From Enterobacter chuandaensis (GTDB lineage Bacteria; Pseudomonadota; Gammaproteobacteria; Enterobacterales; Enterobacteriaceae), in NCBI RefSeq assembly GCF_003594915.1, contig NZ_QZCS01000003.1, forward strand, positions 1 through 64,000: DNA of 64,000 bases, written 5' to 3'. This document shows positions 45,943 to 55,632 of the stretch, piece after piece; position 1 is the stretch's first letter, and every line of letters begins with the position of its first letter. Under the pieces are notes generated by a model. That model saw only the letters and a list, made by a program, of their open reading frames with translations, had not been told where the DNA came from and ran no database searches. The position numbers were made by a program, and so were the translations under genes.

Positions 45943-46746
45943 TTAACGCTTCAGCGCATCGCTCAGCTCGTCACGCATGTTGGCCAGCATGGCTTTAACA
46001 ACGCGTGGGTTACCCGCAACAATGTTGCCGGTGGTCATGTAGTTGTGGCCGCCGGTGAAGTCGCAAACAATCGCGCCTGCTTCACGCGCGATCAGCTCGC
46101 CCGCAGCAAAGTCCCACGGCTTCAGTGACAGTTCGAAGTAACCGTCAACGCGACCGGTGGCAACGTAGGCCAGATCCAGCGCAGCAGAACCGGTGCGACG
46201 GAAGTCCGCGCATTCGGTGAACAGCTTGCCCAGGATATTCATATAGGTAGTTGCGTGCTGCTTCGCCTTGAACGGGAAACCGGTCGCGAGGATGGTGCCG
46301 TCCAGATCGCGTGCGTTGCTGCAGCGCAGACGGTAGCCGTTCAGCTGTGCGCCCTGGCCGCGGGTAGCGGTGAACAGTTCGTTACGCATTGGATCGTAAA
46401 CAACGGCGACTTCAGTACGGCCTTTAATGCGTACTGCGATAGACACAGAGAAGTGTGGCAGGCGTTTAACGAAGTTGGTGGTGCCATCCAGTGGATCGAT
46501 AACCCATTGAACATCCTGATCGGTACCTTCATGTTCACCGCTTTCTTCGGTGATGATGGTGTGCTGTGGGTAAGATTTGCGGATCGTTTCGATAATAATC
46601 GCTTCTGCGGCTTTATCGACGTTAGTCACGAAATCATTGCTGCCTTTCTGGCTGGTTTCTACGGAGTCTGGCGTTTCGTAGTGTTTGGCAATTACGTTAC
46701 CCGCCTTGCGCGCTGCGCGCACGGCGATGGTCAGCATCGGATGCAT
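45943..46746 (-). CDS. suhB: Inositol monophosphatase family protein / Nus factor SuhB
   Basis: Mg-dependent phosphatase fold that in E. coli also acts as a subunit of the rRNA antitermination complex. The 267 residues show the IMPase motifs: metal ligands in TIITEESGEHEG, DPLDGTTNF near residue 84, and the second signature KPWDFAAGELIAREAG near 216. A boxA-like element stands in its leader, as expected for autoregulation through NusB/NusE. It is divergent from trmJ. Confidence 0.97.
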   Translation of the reverse strand: MHPMLTIAVRAARKAGNVIAKHYETPDSVETSQKGSNDFVTNVDKAAEAIIIETIRKSYPQHTIITEESGEHEGTDQDVQWVIDPLDGTTNFVKRLPHFSVSIAVRIKGRTEVAVVYDPMRNELFTATRGQGAQLNGYRLRCSNARDLDGTILATGFPFKAKQHATTYMNILGKLFTECADFRRTGSAALDLAYVATGRVDGYFELSLKPWDFAAGELIAREAGAIVCDFTGGHNYMTTGNIVAGNPRVVKAMLANMRDELSDALKR

Positions 46747-46763
46747 CGGTCTCTCTCACTGGA

Positions 46764-46775
46764 TGTTAAAGAACA
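46764..46775 (-). promoter_or_regulatory. boxA element in the suhB leader
   Basis: On the minus strand the sequence reads TGTTCTTTAACA, one base from the rRNA boxA TGCTCTTTAACA. It lies 18-29 bp upstream of the suhB start and just before its GAGAGA ribosome site. Nus-factor binding there represses suhB in E. coli. Confidence 0.82.
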
Positions 46776-46878
46776 GGAAAATCGGCGCAGAGTATAGCAG
46801 CGGGATCGGATTATGTCTCCCGTTTATGATAATATGCCCGAATATTCTTCAGACACTGAATTCAGACATCTAAAAATT

Positions 46879-47604
46879 ATGCTGCAAAACATTCGAATCG
46901 TGCTGGTCGAAACATCACACACCGGCAACATGGGCTCCGTTGCCCGCGCTATGAAAACCATGGGCTTAACGAACCTGTGGCTGGTTAACCCGCTGGTGAA
47001 ACCCGACTCGCAGGCTATCGCCCTGGCGGCCGGTGCCAGCGACGTGATCGGCAACGCCCAGATCGTTGATACCCTTGACGAAGCGCTGGCCAGCTGCAGC
47101 CTCGTTGTCGGCACCAGCGCGCGTTCACGCACGCTGCCGTGGCCGATGCTGGATCCGCGTGAATGCGGCCTGAAAAGCGTCTCTGAAGCGGAGCAGGCGC
47201 CGGTTGCGCTGGTGTTTGGCCGCGAGCGCGTAGGCCTGACCAACGATGAGCTGCAGAAGTGCCACTACCACGTGGCGATTGCCGCCAACCCGGAATACAG
47301 CTCACTGAACCTGGCGATGGCGGTGCAGGTTATCGCCTACGAAGTGCGTATGGCGTGGCTGGCGACGCAGGAAAAGCAGGCAGAACCGAAAGAAGAGACG
47401 GCCTATCCGCTGGTGGACGACCTTGAGCGTTTCTACGGTCACCTGGAGCAGACGCTGCTCGCTACCGGCTTTATCCGCGAAGGCCACCCGGGCCAGGTAA
47501 TGAACAAGCTGCGCCGTATGTTCACCCGCGCGCGCCCGGAAAGCCAGGAGCTGAATATCCTCCGCGGGATTCTGGCGTCGATTGAGCAGAAGAATAAAGA
47601 GTAA
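46879..47604 (+). CDS. trmJ: tRNA (cytidine/uridine-2'-O-)-methyltransferase TrmJ
   Basis: SPOUT methyltransferase that adds 2'-O-methyl at position 32 of several tRNAs. The 241 residues have the N-terminal domain with [38 protein letters not shown] and [14 protein letters not shown] as the three SpoU motifs, then an alpha-helical tail. The ATG at 46879 gives the conserved [11 protein letters not shown]. It lies just upstream of the isc operon, separated by a palindromic repeat and the IscR sites. Confidence 0.96.
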   Translation: MLQNIRIVLVETSHTGNMGSVARAMKTMGLTNLWLVNPLVKPDSQAIALAAGASDVIGNAQIVDTLDEALASCSLVVGTSARSRTLPWPMLDPRECGLKSVSEAEQAPVALVFGRERVGLTNDELQKCHYHVAIAANPEYSSLNLAMAVQVIAYEVRMAWLATQEKQAEPKEETAYPLVDDLERFYGHLEQTLLATGFIREGHPGQVMNKLRRMFTRARPESQELNILRGILASIEQKNKE

Positions 47605-47620
47605 TGCCGGTTTGTTTTCC

Positions 47621-47653
47621 CCCTCTCCCCGTGGGAGAGGGCCGGGGTGAGGG
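47621..47653 (+). repeat. Dispersed GC-rich palindromic repeat, copy 2
   Basis: Arms CCCTCTCCC and GGGAGAGGG with a short loop, then a GGGGTGAGGG tail: the same design as copy 1 at 45906-45940. It follows trmJ by 16 bp and could end its transcript. Confidence 0.85.
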
Positions 47654-47692
47654 CATCAGGCCGCACCCAGGCAAAACGGCACGGAAGGTTAA

Positions 47693-47742
47693 ATACCTGA
47701 CTAAAACAGTCAAGTAAATAGTTGACCATTTTAGTCAGGAAT
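47693..47742 (+). promoter_or_regulatory. Two abutting IscR type 1 sites at the isc promoter
   Basis: Two 25-bp sites (47693-47717 and 47718-47742) match the IscR type 1 consensus at about 24 and 23 of 25 positions and touch without a gap. Holo-[2Fe-2S] IscR would repress the operon here when Fe-S demand is met. The second site includes a TTGACC that may be a -35 element. Confidence 0.9.
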
Positions 47743-47824
47743 GTCAGACTTGGCCCTGCTATGCAATACCCCCATTTTACAATAAAAAACCCCGGGCAGG
47801 GGCGAGTTTGAGGTTAAGTAAGAC

Positions 47825-48316
47825 ATGAGACTGACATCTAAAGGGCGTTATGCCGTGACCGCGATGCTGGACGTTGCGCTCAACTCCGAAGCGGGCCCGG
47901 TTCCGTTGGCTGATATTTCTGAACGACAAGGGATCTCCCTCTCTTACCTGGAACAGCTGTTCTCCAGACTGCGTAAAAATGGACTGGTTTCCAGCGTTCG
48001 TGGCCCGGGCGGCGGTTATCTGCTGGGGAAAGACGCGGGCAGTATTGCGGTTGGCGAAGTGATTAGCGCCGTTGACGAATCCGTTGACGCGACCCGTTGC
48101 CAGGGTAAAGGCGGCTGCCAGGGCGGCGATAAGTGCCTGACCCACGCGCTGTGGCGCGATCTGAGCGACCGCCTCACCGGCTTCCTGAACAACATCACCC
48201 TGGGTGAACTGGTTAATAACCAGGAAGTTCTGGATGTCTCTGGCCGTCAGCACAGCCATGATTCACAACGCAGCACCCGCGCGCAGGACGCTATCGACGT
48301 CAAATTACGCGCGTAA
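47825..48316 (+). CDS. iscR: Fe-S cluster-dependent transcription factor IscR
   Basis: Rrf2-family repressor of the isc operon that senses [2Fe-2S] status. The 163 residues have an N-terminal winged helix (recognition region [19 protein letters not shown]) and three cluster cysteines at 92, 98 and 104, with His107 nearby. It heads the operon behind its own operator pair. A stem-loop separates it from iscS. Confidence 0.98.
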   Translation: MRLTSKGRYAVTAMLDVALNSEAGPVPLADISERQGISLSYLEQLFSRLRKNGLVSSVRGPGGGYLLGKDAGSIAVGEVISAVDESVDATRCQGKGGCQGGDKCLTHALWRDLSDRLTGFLNNITLGELVNNQEVLDVSGRQHSHDSQRSTRAQDAIDVKLRA

Positions 48317-48344
48317 TAAAACGATAAGTATTTCAGAATCAGGC

Positions 48345-48362
48345 CGGGGTGATAACGCCCCG
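48345..48362 (+). other. Stem-loop in the iscR-iscS intercistronic region
   Basis: CGGGG/CCCCG pair across an 8-nt loop in the 117-bp gap, 72 bp before iscS. In E. coli a structured leader here protects the iscR part when RyhB triggers decay of iscSUA. The equivalence is inference. Confidence 0.5.
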
Positions 48363-48433
48363 TGTACTCGGTCGTACATCCAGCCGGTTGCCTGATTCCT
48401 TGCATTGAAGCGATGTACGGAGTTTATAGAGCA

Positions 48434-49648
48434 ATGAAATTACCGATTTATCTCGACTACTCCGCAACCACGCCGGTGGACCCGCGTGTTGCCGAGAAAA
48501 TGATGCAGTGTCTGACCCTGGACGGAAACTTTGGTAACCCAGCTTCCCGTTCACACCGTTTTGGCTGGCATGCTGAAGAGGCGGTAGATATCGCCCGTAA
48601 TCAGATTGCTGACCTGGTCGGTGCCGACCCGCGTGAAATTGTTTTCACCTCCGGTGCGACCGAATCCGACAACCTGGCGATCAAAGGTGCAGCCAACTTT
48701 TATCAGAAAAAAGGCAAGCACATCATCACCAGCAAAACCGAACACAAAGCCGTGCTGGACACCTGTCGTCAGCTGGAGCGTGAAGGGTTCGAAGTGACCT
48801 ATCTCGCGCCACAGAGCAACGGGATCATCGACCTGAAAGAGCTCGAAGCGGCCATGCGTGATGACACCATCCTGGTTTCCATCATGCACGTCAACAACGA
48901 AATCGGCGTGGTACAGGACATCGCGACCATCGGCGAAATGTGCCGCGCGCGCGGCATCATCTACCACGTGGACGCGACCCAGAGCGTGGGCAAACTGCCT
49001 ATCGACCTGAGCCAGCTGAAAGTAGACCTGATGTCCTTCTCCGGCCACAAAATCTATGGCCCGAAAGGGATCGGCGCGCTGTACGTTCGTCGTAAGCCAC
49101 GTATCCGCATCGAAGCACAGATGCACGGCGGCGGTCACGAGCGCGGTATGCGTTCCGGTACGCTGCCTGTTCACCAGATCGTGGGCATGGGCGAAGCGTA
49201 CCGCATTGCGAAAGAAGAGATGGAAACCGAGATGGCGCGCCTGCGCACGCTGCGTAACCGTCTCTGGGACGGCGTGAAAGATATGGAAGAAGTGTATCTG
49301 AACGGCGATCTCGAGCAGGGCGCGCCGAACATCCTCAACGTCAGCTTCAACTATGTTGAAGGCGAATCGCTGATCATGGCGCTGAAAGACCTGGCCGTTT
49401 CTTCCGGTTCTGCCTGTACGTCTGCAAGCCTGGAGCCATCCTACGTGCTGCGCGCGCTGGGCATGACTGACGAGCTGGCACACAGCTCTATCCGTTTCTC
49501 TTTAGGTCGTTTCACTACCGAAGAAGAGATTGACTACACCATCAAGCTGGTTCGTAACTCCATCGGCCGTCTGCGCGACCTTTCTCCACTGTGGGAAATG
49601 TTCAAACAGGGCGTGGATCTGAACAGCATTGAATGGTCACATCACTAA
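48434..49648 (+). CDS. iscS: Cysteine desulfurase IscS
   Basis: PLP enzyme that takes sulfur from cysteine and passes it to IscU and to tRNA-thiolation proteins. The 404 residues carry the PLP lysine Lys206 in [12 protein letters not shown] and the catalytic persulfide Cys328 in [14 protein letters not shown]. The open frame extends upstream, but the ATG at 48434 gives the known [14 protein letters not shown] start. It is the second gene of the operon, followed by iscU. Confidence 0.99.
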   Translation: MKLPIYLDYSATTPVDPRVAEKMMQCLTLDGNFGNPASRSHRFGWHAEEAVDIARNQIADLVGADPREIVFTSGATESDNLAIKGAANFYQKKGKHIITSKTEHKAVLDTCRQLEREGFEVTYLAPQSNGIIDLKELEAAMRDDTILVSIMHVNNEIGVVQDIATIGEMCRARGIIYHVDATQSVGKLPIDLSQLKVDLMSFSGHKIYGPKGIGALYVRRKPRIRIEAQMHGGGHERGMRSGTLPVHQIVGMGEAYRIAKEEMETEMARLRTLRNRLWDGVKDMEEVYLNGDLEQGAPNILNVSFNYVEGESLIMALKDLAVSSGSACTSASLEPSYVLRALGMTDELAHSSIRFSLGRFTTEEEIDYTIKLVRNSIGRLRDLSPLWEMFKQGVDLNSIEWSHH

Positions 49649-49672
49649 TCGGTACATAAGGAGAATTCAATC

Positions 49673-50059
49673 ATGGCATACAGCGAAAAAGTCATCGATC
49701 ATTACGAAAACCCGCGCAACGTTGGCTCTTTTGACAACAGCGATGAATCTGTCGGTAGCGGCATGGTTGGCGCGCCAGCGTGTGGCGACGTGATGAAGTT
49801 GCAGATTAAAGTCAACAATGAAGGTATCATTGAAGACGCGCGCTTCAAGACCTACGGCTGCGGTTCTGCTATCGCGTCCAGCTCCCTGGTCACCGAATGG
49901 GTGAAGGGCAAGTCTCTGGACGAAGCACAGGCAATCAAGAACACGGATATTGCTGAAGAACTCGAACTGCCACCGGTGAAAATTCACTGTTCTATCCTGG
50001 CAGAAGACGCGATCAAAGCCGCCATTGCGGATTACAAAAGCAAACGTGAAGCAAAATAA
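49673..50059 (+). CDS. iscU: Fe-S cluster scaffold IscU
   Basis: Assembles [2Fe-2S] clusters from IscS sulfur. The 128 residues contain the three ligand cysteines Cys37 (GAPACGD, with Asp39), Cys63 (YGCGSA) and Cys106 (KIHCS). The chaperone-recognition motif LPPVK precedes the last. A strong AAGGAG ribosome site stands before the ATG. Confidence 0.99.
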   Translation: MAYSEKVIDHYENPRNVGSFDNSDESVGSGMVGAPACGDVMKLQIKVNNEGIIEDARFKTYGCGSAIASSSLVTEWVKGKSLDEAQAIKNTDIAEELELPPVKIHCSILAEDAIKAAIADYKSKREAK

Positions 50060-50072
50060 TTGAGGTTTGAGT

Positions 50073-50396
50073 ATGTCGATTACCCTTAGCGACAGCGCTG
50101 CCGCGCGAGTAAGCTCTTTTCTGGCGAACCGTGGTAAAGGCTTTGGCCTGCGACTGGGCGTACGTACCTCCGGCTGTTCTGGTATGGCTTACGTACTGGA
50201 GTTTGTTGATGAGCCGGCGTCTGACGACACCGTGTTTGAAGACAAAGGCGTGAAGGTGGTGGTCGATGGCAAAAGCCTGCAATTCCTCAACGGCACTCAG
50301 CTGGACTTCGTTAAAGAAGGCCTGAACGAAGGGTTCAAATTCACGAACCCGAACGTCAAAGACGAGTGTGGTTGCGGCGAAAGCTTCCACGTTTAA
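50073..50396 (+). CDS. iscA: A-type Fe-S assembly protein IscA
   Basis: Carrier or iron-donating protein for [4Fe-4S] assembly. The 107 residues have the three conserved cysteines: Cys35 in TSGCSG, and Cys99 and Cys101 in ECGCGES. A TTG two codons upstream is in frame; the ATG at 50073, with TGAGGT upstream, gives the accepted start. Confidence 0.98.
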   Translation: MSITLSDSAAARVSSFLANRGKGFGLRLGVRTSGCSGMAYVLEFVDEPASDDTVFEDKGVKVVVDGKSLQFLNGTQLDFVKEGLNEGFKFTNPNVKDECGCGESFHV

Positions 50397-50410
50397 CCGC
50401 GCGTCATCCG

Positions 50411-50444
50411 AAACCCCACCGCAGGATCTCTGTGTGTGGGGTTT
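50411..50444 (+). other. Hairpin between iscA and hscB
   Basis: AAACCCCAC and GTGGGGTTT pair perfectly (9 bp) across a 16-nt loop, then GTTC. It splits the isc operon into iscRSUA and hscBA-fdx-iscX. It may attenuate transcription or stabilise the upstream mRNA. Confidence 0.6.
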
Positions 50445-50472
50445 GTTCTAACAGGCTACCCCTGAGATTGTT

Positions 50473-50988
50473 ATGGATTACTTCACTCTCTTCGGACTAC
50501 CCGCTCAATACCCGATCGATCTCCAGGCGTTGACGATCCGTTTTCAGGATCTGCAGCGTCAGTATCATCCGGATAAATTCGCCAGCGGTACTCAGGCAGA
50601 ACAGCTGGCTGCGGTTTCCCACTCTGCCACCATCAACCAGGCCTGGCAGACGCTGCGCCATCCGCTGAGCCGTGCCGAGTACCTGCTTTCACTGCATGGT
50701 TTCGACCTAGCGAGCGAGCAGCATACCGTGCGCGACACCGCGTTTCTGATGGAACAGCTGGAGCTTCGCGAAGAGCTGGATGAGATTGAACAGGCCAAAG
50801 ACGAAGCGCGTCTGGAAAGCTTCATCACGCGCGTGAAGGGCATGTTCGATACCCGCCATCAGCAGATGGTGGAGCAACTGAACAACGAGACCTGGGACGT
50901 GGCGGCAGACACTGTGCGTAAACTCCGTTTTCTCGATAAACTGCGAAGCAGCGCTGAACAACTCGAAGAAAAGCTGCTCGATTTTTAA
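50473..50988 (+). CDS. hscB: Co-chaperone HscB
   Basis: J-domain protein that brings IscU to HscA and stimulates its ATPase. The 171 residues have the J domain at the N-terminus with the HPD triad at 32-34 and a C-terminal three-helix bundle that binds IscU. It is followed by hscA after 14 bp. Confidence 0.98.
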   Translation: MDYFTLFGLPAQYPIDLQALTIRFQDLQRQYHPDKFASGTQAEQLAAVSHSATINQAWQTLRHPLSRAEYLLSLHGFDLASEQHTVRDTAFLMEQLELREELDEIEQAKDEARLESFITRVKGMFDTRHQQMVEQLNNETWDVAADTVRKLRFLDKLRSSAEQLEEKLLDF

Positions 50989-51002
50989 TTTCGGAAGCAA
51001 TT

Positions 51003-52853
51003 ATGGCCTTATTACAAATTAGTGAGCCTGGCTTAAGTGCCGCACCGCACCAGCGTCGTCTGGCGGTGGGTATTGATCTGGGCACCACCAATTCCCTCGT
51101 GGCGACCGTGCGCAGCGGCCAGGCGGAGACGCTGGCCGACGAGCAGGGCCGCCATCTGCTGCCTTCCGTGGTCCACTACCAGCAGCAGGGCCACGCGGTC
51201 GGCTATGACGCCCGCGCCAACGCCGCGCGCGATCCGGCCAACACCATCAGCTCCGTAAAGCGCATGATGGGCCGCGCGCTGGCCGATATCCAGACCCGCT
51301 ACCCGCATCTGCCGTATCAGCTGCAGGCCAGTGAAAACGGCCTGCCGATGATTGCGACCGCGGCCGGTCTGCTGAACCCGATTCGCGTGTCTGCTGACAT
51401 CCTCAAAGCGCTGGCGGAGCGTGCTAAAGCGACGCTCGGCGGCGATCTGGACGGCGTGGTGATCACCGTTCCGGCCTATTTTGACGATGCACAGCGTCAG
51501 GGCACCAAAGACGCCGCGCGTCTGGCGGGTCTGCACGTACTGCGCCTGCTGAACGAACCGACGGCGGCGGCGATTGCCTACGGCCTCGACTCCGGTCAGG
51601 AAGGGGTCATTGCGGTTTACGACCTCGGCGGCGGTACCTTTGACATCTCGATCCTGCGCCTGAGCCGCGGGGTGTTTGAAGTCCTGGCGACCGGCGGGGA
51701 TTCCGCGCTGGGCGGCGATGACTTTGACCATCTGCTGGCAGACTACATCCGCGAGCAGGCGGGCATTAGCGATCGCAGCGATGCCCGCATCCAGCGTGAA
51801 CTGCTGGACGCGGCTATCGACGCCAAAATCGCCCTGAGCGATGCCCAGTCGGTTACCGTAAACGTTGCGGGCTGGCAGGGTGAAATTACCCGCGACCAGT
51901 TCAGCGATCTCATTGCCCCGCTGGTGAAACGCACCCTGATGGCCTGCCGTCGCGCATTGAAAGATGCGGGCGTTGAGGCGAACGAGGTGCTGGAAGTGGT
52001 CATGGTGGGCGGCTCAACGCGCGTGCCGCTGGTACGCGAGCGCGTGGGCGAATTCTTTGGCCGTTCGCCGCTGACCTCCATCGACCCGGACAAAGTGGTT
52101 GCCGTGGGCGCCGCGATCCAGGCCGATATTCTGGTCGGCAACAAGCCGGACAGCGAAATGCTGCTGCTGGATGTCATCCCGCTGTCGCTGGGTTTAGAAA
52201 CCATGGGCGGCCTGGTGGAGAAAGTGATCCCGCGTAACACCACCATTCCGGTGGCGCGCGCGCAGGAGTTCACTACCTTTAAAGACGGCCAGACCGCGAT
52301 GTCCATCCACGTGATGCAGGGCGAACGCGAGCTGGTGCAGGACTGCCGCTCTCTGGCGCGCTTTGCGCTGCGCGGCATTCCGGCGCTGCCGGCGGGCGGG
52401 GCGCATATTCGCGTGACTTTCCAGGTGGATGCGGACGGCCTGCTGAGCGTGACGGCGATGGAAAAATCCACCGGCGTTGAATCGTCCATTCAGGTGAAGC
52501 CGTCCTACGGCCTGACCGATGGCGAAATCGCCTCCATGATTCAGGACTCAATGAGCTACGCTGAGCAGGATGTGAAGGCGCGTATGCTGGCTGAACAAAA
52601 AGTTGAAGCTGCACGCGTGCTGGAAAGCCTGAACGGCGCGCTCGCTGCCGATGCCGCGCTGTTAAGCGCCGCTGAGCGCCAGGTGATTGACGAGGCTGCC
52701 GCGCGTTTAAGCGAGGTCGCTGAAGGCAATGACGCTGACGCAATAGAAGAAGCCATTAAAAACGTTGATAAACAAACCCAGGACTTCGCTGCTCGCCGCA
52801 TGGACAAATCTGTCCGCGTCGCGCTGAAAGGCCAGTCCGTGGACGAGGTTTAA
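51003..52853 (+). CDS. hscA: Fe-S biogenesis Hsp70 chaperone HscA
   Basis: Specialised Hsp70 that drives cluster transfer from IscU. The 616 residues have the ATPase domain with phosphate motifs GIDLGTTNS near 23-31 and [12 protein letters not shown] near 205, and a substrate-binding domain beyond about 390 with a helical lid. It binds the LPPVK motif of IscU. Two bases separate its stop from fdx. Confidence 0.99.
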   Translation: MALLQISEPGLSAAPHQRRLAVGIDLGTTNSLVATVRSGQAETLADEQGRHLLPSVVHYQQQGHAVGYDARANAARDPANTISSVKRMMGRALADIQTRYPHLPYQLQASENGLPMIATAAGLLNPIRVSADILKALAERAKATLGGDLDGVVITVPAYFDDAQRQGTKDAARLAGLHVLRLLNEPTAAAIAYGLDSGQEGVIAVYDLGGGTFDISILRLSRGVFEVLATGGDSALGGDDFDHLLADYIREQAGISDRSDARIQRELLDAAIDAKIALSDAQSVTVNVAGWQGEITRDQFSDLIAPLVKRTLMACRRALKDAGVEANEVLEVVMVGGSTRVPLVRERVGEFFGRSPLTSIDPDKVVAVGAAIQADILVGNKPDSEMLLLDVIPLSLGLETMGGLVEKVIPRNTTIPVARAQEFTTFKDGQTAMSIHVMQGERELVQDCRSLARFALRGIPALPAGGAHIRVTFQVDADGLLSVTAMEKSTGVESSIQVKPSYGLTDGEIASMIQDSMSYAEQDVKARMLAEQKVEAARVLESLNGALAADAALLSAAERQVIDEAAARLSEVAEGNDADAIEEAIKNVDKQTQDFAARRMDKSVRVALKGQSVDEV

Positions 52854-52854
52854 T

Positions 52855-53190
52855 ATGCCAAAGATTGTTATTTTGCCTCATGCGGACCTCTGTCCGGATG
52901 GCGCTGTTCTGGAAGCGAAGACCGGTGAAACCATTCTCGATGTAGCCCTGCGTGCAGGTATCGAAGTGGAACACGCCTGTGAAAAATCCTGTGCCTGCAC
53001 CACCTGCCACTGCATCGTGCGTGAAGGTTTCGACTCTCTCGCCGAGAGCACCGAAGACGAAGATGACATGCTGGATAAAGCATGGGGTCTGGAGCCCGAC
53101 AGCCGCCTGAGCTGCCAGGCCGCGGTGACCGATGAAGATCTGGTCGTGGAATTCCCACGCTACACCATCAACCACGCACGCGAGCATTGA
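52855..53190 (+). CDS. fdx: [2Fe-2S] ferredoxin of the isc system
   Basis: Supplies electrons for cluster assembly on IscU. The 111 residues contain the adrenodoxin-type ligands Cys42, Cys48, Cys51 and Cys87 (with an extra Cys46) in [14 protein letters not shown] and RLSCQAA. Acidic helix residues [11 protein letters not shown] suit partner docking. It sits between hscA and iscX, one base from iscX. Confidence 0.99.
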   Translation: MPKIVILPHADLCPDGAVLEAKTGETILDVALRAGIEVEHACEKSCACTTCHCIVREGFDSLAESTEDEDDMLDKAWGLEPDSRLSCQAAVTDEDLVVEFPRYTINHAREH

Positions 53191-53191
53191 T

Positions 53192-53392
53192 ATGGGACTG
53201 AAGTGGACAGACAGCCGTGAAATCGGCGAAGCGCTCTACGACGCGAACCCGGATCTCGATCCGAAGACCGTACGATTCACCGACATGCACCAGTGGATCT
53301 GCGATTTAGAGGATTTCGACGACGATCCAAACGCATCCAATGAAAAAATTCTGGAGGCGATTCTGTTAGTCTGGTTAGATGAAGCAGAGTAA
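53192..53392 (+). CDS. iscX: Fe-S assembly protein IscX
   Basis: Small acidic protein of 66 residues that binds IscS and iron and modulates cluster assembly. The sequence [17 protein letters not shown] to LLVWLDEAE is typical, with acidic patches (DLEDFDDDP). The open frame reaches 20 codons further upstream into fdx, but the ATG at 53192 is conserved. It is the last isc gene; a terminator-like stem follows before pepB. Confidence 0.97.
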   Translation: MGLKWTDSREIGEALYDANPDLDPKTVRFTDMHQWICDLEDFDDDPNASNEKILEAILLVWLDEAE

Positions 53393-53400
53393 ATCACTTA

Positions 53401-53427
53401 ACGGGCTGCCTTCAGGCGGCCCGTTTG
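53401..53427 (+). terminator. Terminator-like stem between iscX and pepB
   Basis: A 10-bp stem with one wobble pair (53401-53410 with 53415-53424), TTCA loop and a short T stretch. It may only partly end the isc transcript because pepB follows 19 bp later. Confidence 0.6.
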
Positions 53428-53445
53428 CTAATAAGGATAAATAAA

Positions 53446-54732
53446 ATGACCGAAGCGATGAAGATTACGCTCTCTATGCAGCCTGCTGACGCACGCTGGG
53501 GCGAGAAAGCCACCTGGAGCATCAACAACGACGGTATTACCCTGCACCTGACGGGCAAAGATGACTTAGGTTTGATCCAGCGCGCTGCGCGTAAAATTGA
53601 CGGCCTGGGCATTAAGCATGTGTCCCTGGAAGGCGAAGGATGGGACACCGATCGCAGCTGGGCATTCTGGGCTGGCTACAAAGGGCCGAAAGGCACCCGC
53701 AAAATCGAGTGGGCGAACCTGGATGCAGCCGGTCAAAAAGAGCTGGAAAGCCGCCTGCAAATTATCGACTGGGTGCGCGACACCATTAACGCTCCGGCGG
53801 AAGAGTTAGGCCCAGAGCAGCTGGCGCAGCGTGCGGTTGACCTGCTGTGCGGCGTGGCGGGCGACAAAATGTCTTACCGCATCACCAAAGGTGAAGACCT
53901 GCGCGAGCAGAACTACATGGGCATCCACACCGTGGGCCGCGGTTCTGAACGCCCTCCGGTCCTGCTGGCGCTGGATTACAACCCAACCGGCGATAAAGAA
54001 GCGCCGGTTTTTGCCTGCCTTGTGGGTAAAGGCATCACCTTCGACACCGGCGGCTACAGCCTGAAGCAGAGCGCCTTCATGGACTCCATGAAGTCCGACA
54101 TGGGCGGTGCGGCAACCATAACCGGCGCGCTGGCGTTTGCCATCACCCGCGGTCTGAACAAGCGCGTGAAGCTCTACCTGTGCTGCGCGGACAACATGGT
54201 GAGCGGTAACGCCTTCAAGCTGGGCGACATCATTCGCTACCGCAACGGCAAAAACGTTGAGGTGATGAACACCGACGCCGAAGGCCGTCTGGTGCTGGCC
54301 GATGGTCTGATCGACGCCTCTGCGCAGAAGCCAGAGCTGATTATCGACATGGCGACCCTGACCGGCGCGGCGAAAACGGCGCTGGGTAACGACTACCACG
54401 CGCTGTTCAGCTTCGACGACAAGCTGGCCGCTCGCCTGCTGGCAAGCGCCGCTGCGGAAAACGAACCGTTCTGGCGTCTGCCGCTGGCCGAGTTCCACCG
54501 CAGCCAGTTGCCGTCTAACTTTGCCGAGCTGAACAACACCGCGAGCGCGGCGTACCCGGCGGGTGCAAGCACTGCAGCAGGTTTCCTGTCGCACTTCGTT
54601 GAGAACTATCATGAAGGCTGGCTGCACATCGACTGCTCCGCAACCTACCGTAAAGCGGCGGTTGAGCAGTGGTCCGCGGGCGCGACCGGTTTGGGCGTGC
54701 GTACCGTGGCGAACCTGCTGACGGCTGAGTGA
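53446..54732 (+). CDS. pepB: Aminopeptidase B (peptidase M17)
   Basis: Two-metal leucyl-aminopeptidase-type enzyme that trims peptides in the cytoplasm. The 428 residues show the M17 signature [14 protein letters not shown] near 275, [13 protein letters not shown] near 195 (metal Lys/Asp) and SDMGGAA near 215. The ATG at 53446 gives the conserved [10 protein letters not shown]; the frame opens seven codons earlier. Linked to isc in most enterobacteria. BIME repeats follow. Confidence 0.97.
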   Translation: MTEAMKITLSMQPADARWGEKATWSINNDGITLHLTGKDDLGLIQRAARKIDGLGIKHVSLEGEGWDTDRSWAFWAGYKGPKGTRKIEWANLDAAGQKELESRLQIIDWVRDTINAPAEELGPEQLAQRAVDLLCGVAGDKMSYRITKGEDLREQNYMGIHTVGRGSERPPVLLALDYNPTGDKEAPVFACLVGKGITFDTGGYSLKQSAFMDSMKSDMGGAATITGALAFAITRGLNKRVKLYLCCADNMVSGNAFKLGDIIRYRNGKNVEVMNTDAEGRLVLADGLIDASAQKPELIIDMATLTGAAKTALGNDYHALFSFDDKLAARLLASAAAENEPFWRLPLAEFHRSQLPSNFAELNNTASAAYPAGASTAAGFLSHFVENYHEGWLHIDCSATYRKAAVEQWSAGATGLGVRTVANLLTAE

Positions 54733-54740
54733 TCTTTTTT

Positions 54741-54807
54741 GCCGGGTGGCGCTACGCTTGTGCGGGCCTACGGTTTTGTAGGCCGGGTAAGCAAAGCGCC
54801 ACCCGGC
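54741..54807. repeat. BIME: pair of inverted REP sequences
   Basis: Two REP elements face each other: GCCGGGTGGCGCTACGC... (54741-54770) and its inverted partner ending ...AGCGCCACCCGGC (54778-54807). The 30-bp halves are typical of Enterobacter-group REPs. They fill the 97-bp pepB-sseB gap and may bind gyrase or stabilise the pepB mRNA. Confidence 0.85.
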
Positions 54808-54829
54808 GTATCTTTGAAGTAGCGAAACT

Positions 54830-55606
54830 ATGTCAGATACCAAAAACGAATTAGAAACCCTGCTGGAGCAGGCGGCGACCGAGCCCGCCCACCGTCCGGC
54901 ATTTTTCCGCACGCTGCTGGAATCCACCGTCTGGGTGCCGGGCACCGCGGCGGAAGGCGAGCAGGTCGTTGAAGACAGCGCGCTGGATCTGCTGCACTGG
55001 GAGAAAGATGACGGCACGTCGGTGATCCCGTTCTTCACCTCGCTGGAAGCGTTGCAGGAAGCGGTAGAAGACGAACAGGCGTTCGTGGTAATGCCGGTAC
55101 GCACGCTGTTCGAGATGACGCTGGGGCAGACGCTGTTCCTCAATGCCAAATTGCCGACCGGGAAAGAGTTCACCCCGCGCGAGATCAGCCATCTGATTGG
55201 TGAAGAGGGCAACCCGCTCAGCACCCAGGAAGTGCTGGAAGGGGGCGAAACGCTGCTGCTGTCTGAGGTTGCAGAGCCGCCTGCGCAGATGATCGATTCC
55301 CTGACCACGTTATTCAAAACCCTGAAGCCGGTAAGACGCGCATTCCTCTGTTCGATTAAAGAGCAAGCGGATGAACAGCCGGTACTGTTGATTGGTATTG
55401 AAGCCGACGGTGATATCGACGACATCATTCAGGCGGCGGGCAGCGTGGCGACCGACACGCTCCCGGGCGATGAGCCCATTGATATCTGCCAGGTGAAAAA
55501 CGGTGAGAAGGGCATCAGCCACTTTATTACCGAGCACATCACGCCGTTCTACGAGCGTCGCTGGGGCGGCTTCCTGCGCGATCTCAAGACCAACCGCATC
55601 ATCTGA
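54830..55606 (+). CDS. sseB: SseB family protein, sseA-sseB locus
   Basis: Protein of 258 residues with an N-terminal SseB domain (about 1-125) and a C-terminal domain (about 140-258); no catalytic motif is evident. It matches E. coli SseB in length. The name reflects enhanced serine sensitivity, but its biochemical role is unclear. It is convergent with the RpiR-family gene that lies where sseA would directly face it in E. coli. Confidence 0.93.
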   Translation: MSDTKNELETLLEQAATEPAHRPAFFRTLLESTVWVPGTAAEGEQVVEDSALDLLHWEKDDGTSVIPFFTSLEALQEAVEDEQAFVVMPVRTLFEMTLGQTLFLNAKLPTGKEFTPREISHLIGEEGNPLSTQEVLEGGETLLLSEVAEPPAQMIDSLTTLFKTLKPVRRAFLCSIKEQADEQPVLLIGIEADGDIDDIIQAAGSVATDTLPGDEPIDICQVKNGEKGISHFITEHITPFYERRWGGFLRDLKTNRII

Positions 55607-55611
55607 TTACG

Positions 55612-55632
55612 ACGGGGTGAATATCACCCCGT
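55612..55632. terminator. Hairpin between convergent sseB and the RpiR gene
   Basis: ACGGGGTGA-ATA-TCACCCCGT, a perfect 9-bp stem, includes the stop codon of the minus-strand gene. T-runs are weak on both sides, so it is a probable but modest terminator. Confidence 0.6.

Noticed and set aside
53806..55428. Minus-strand open frame of 540 codons across pepB and sseB
   Set aside because: It spans two real genes and the BIME between them, with low-complexity Ser-rich composition.
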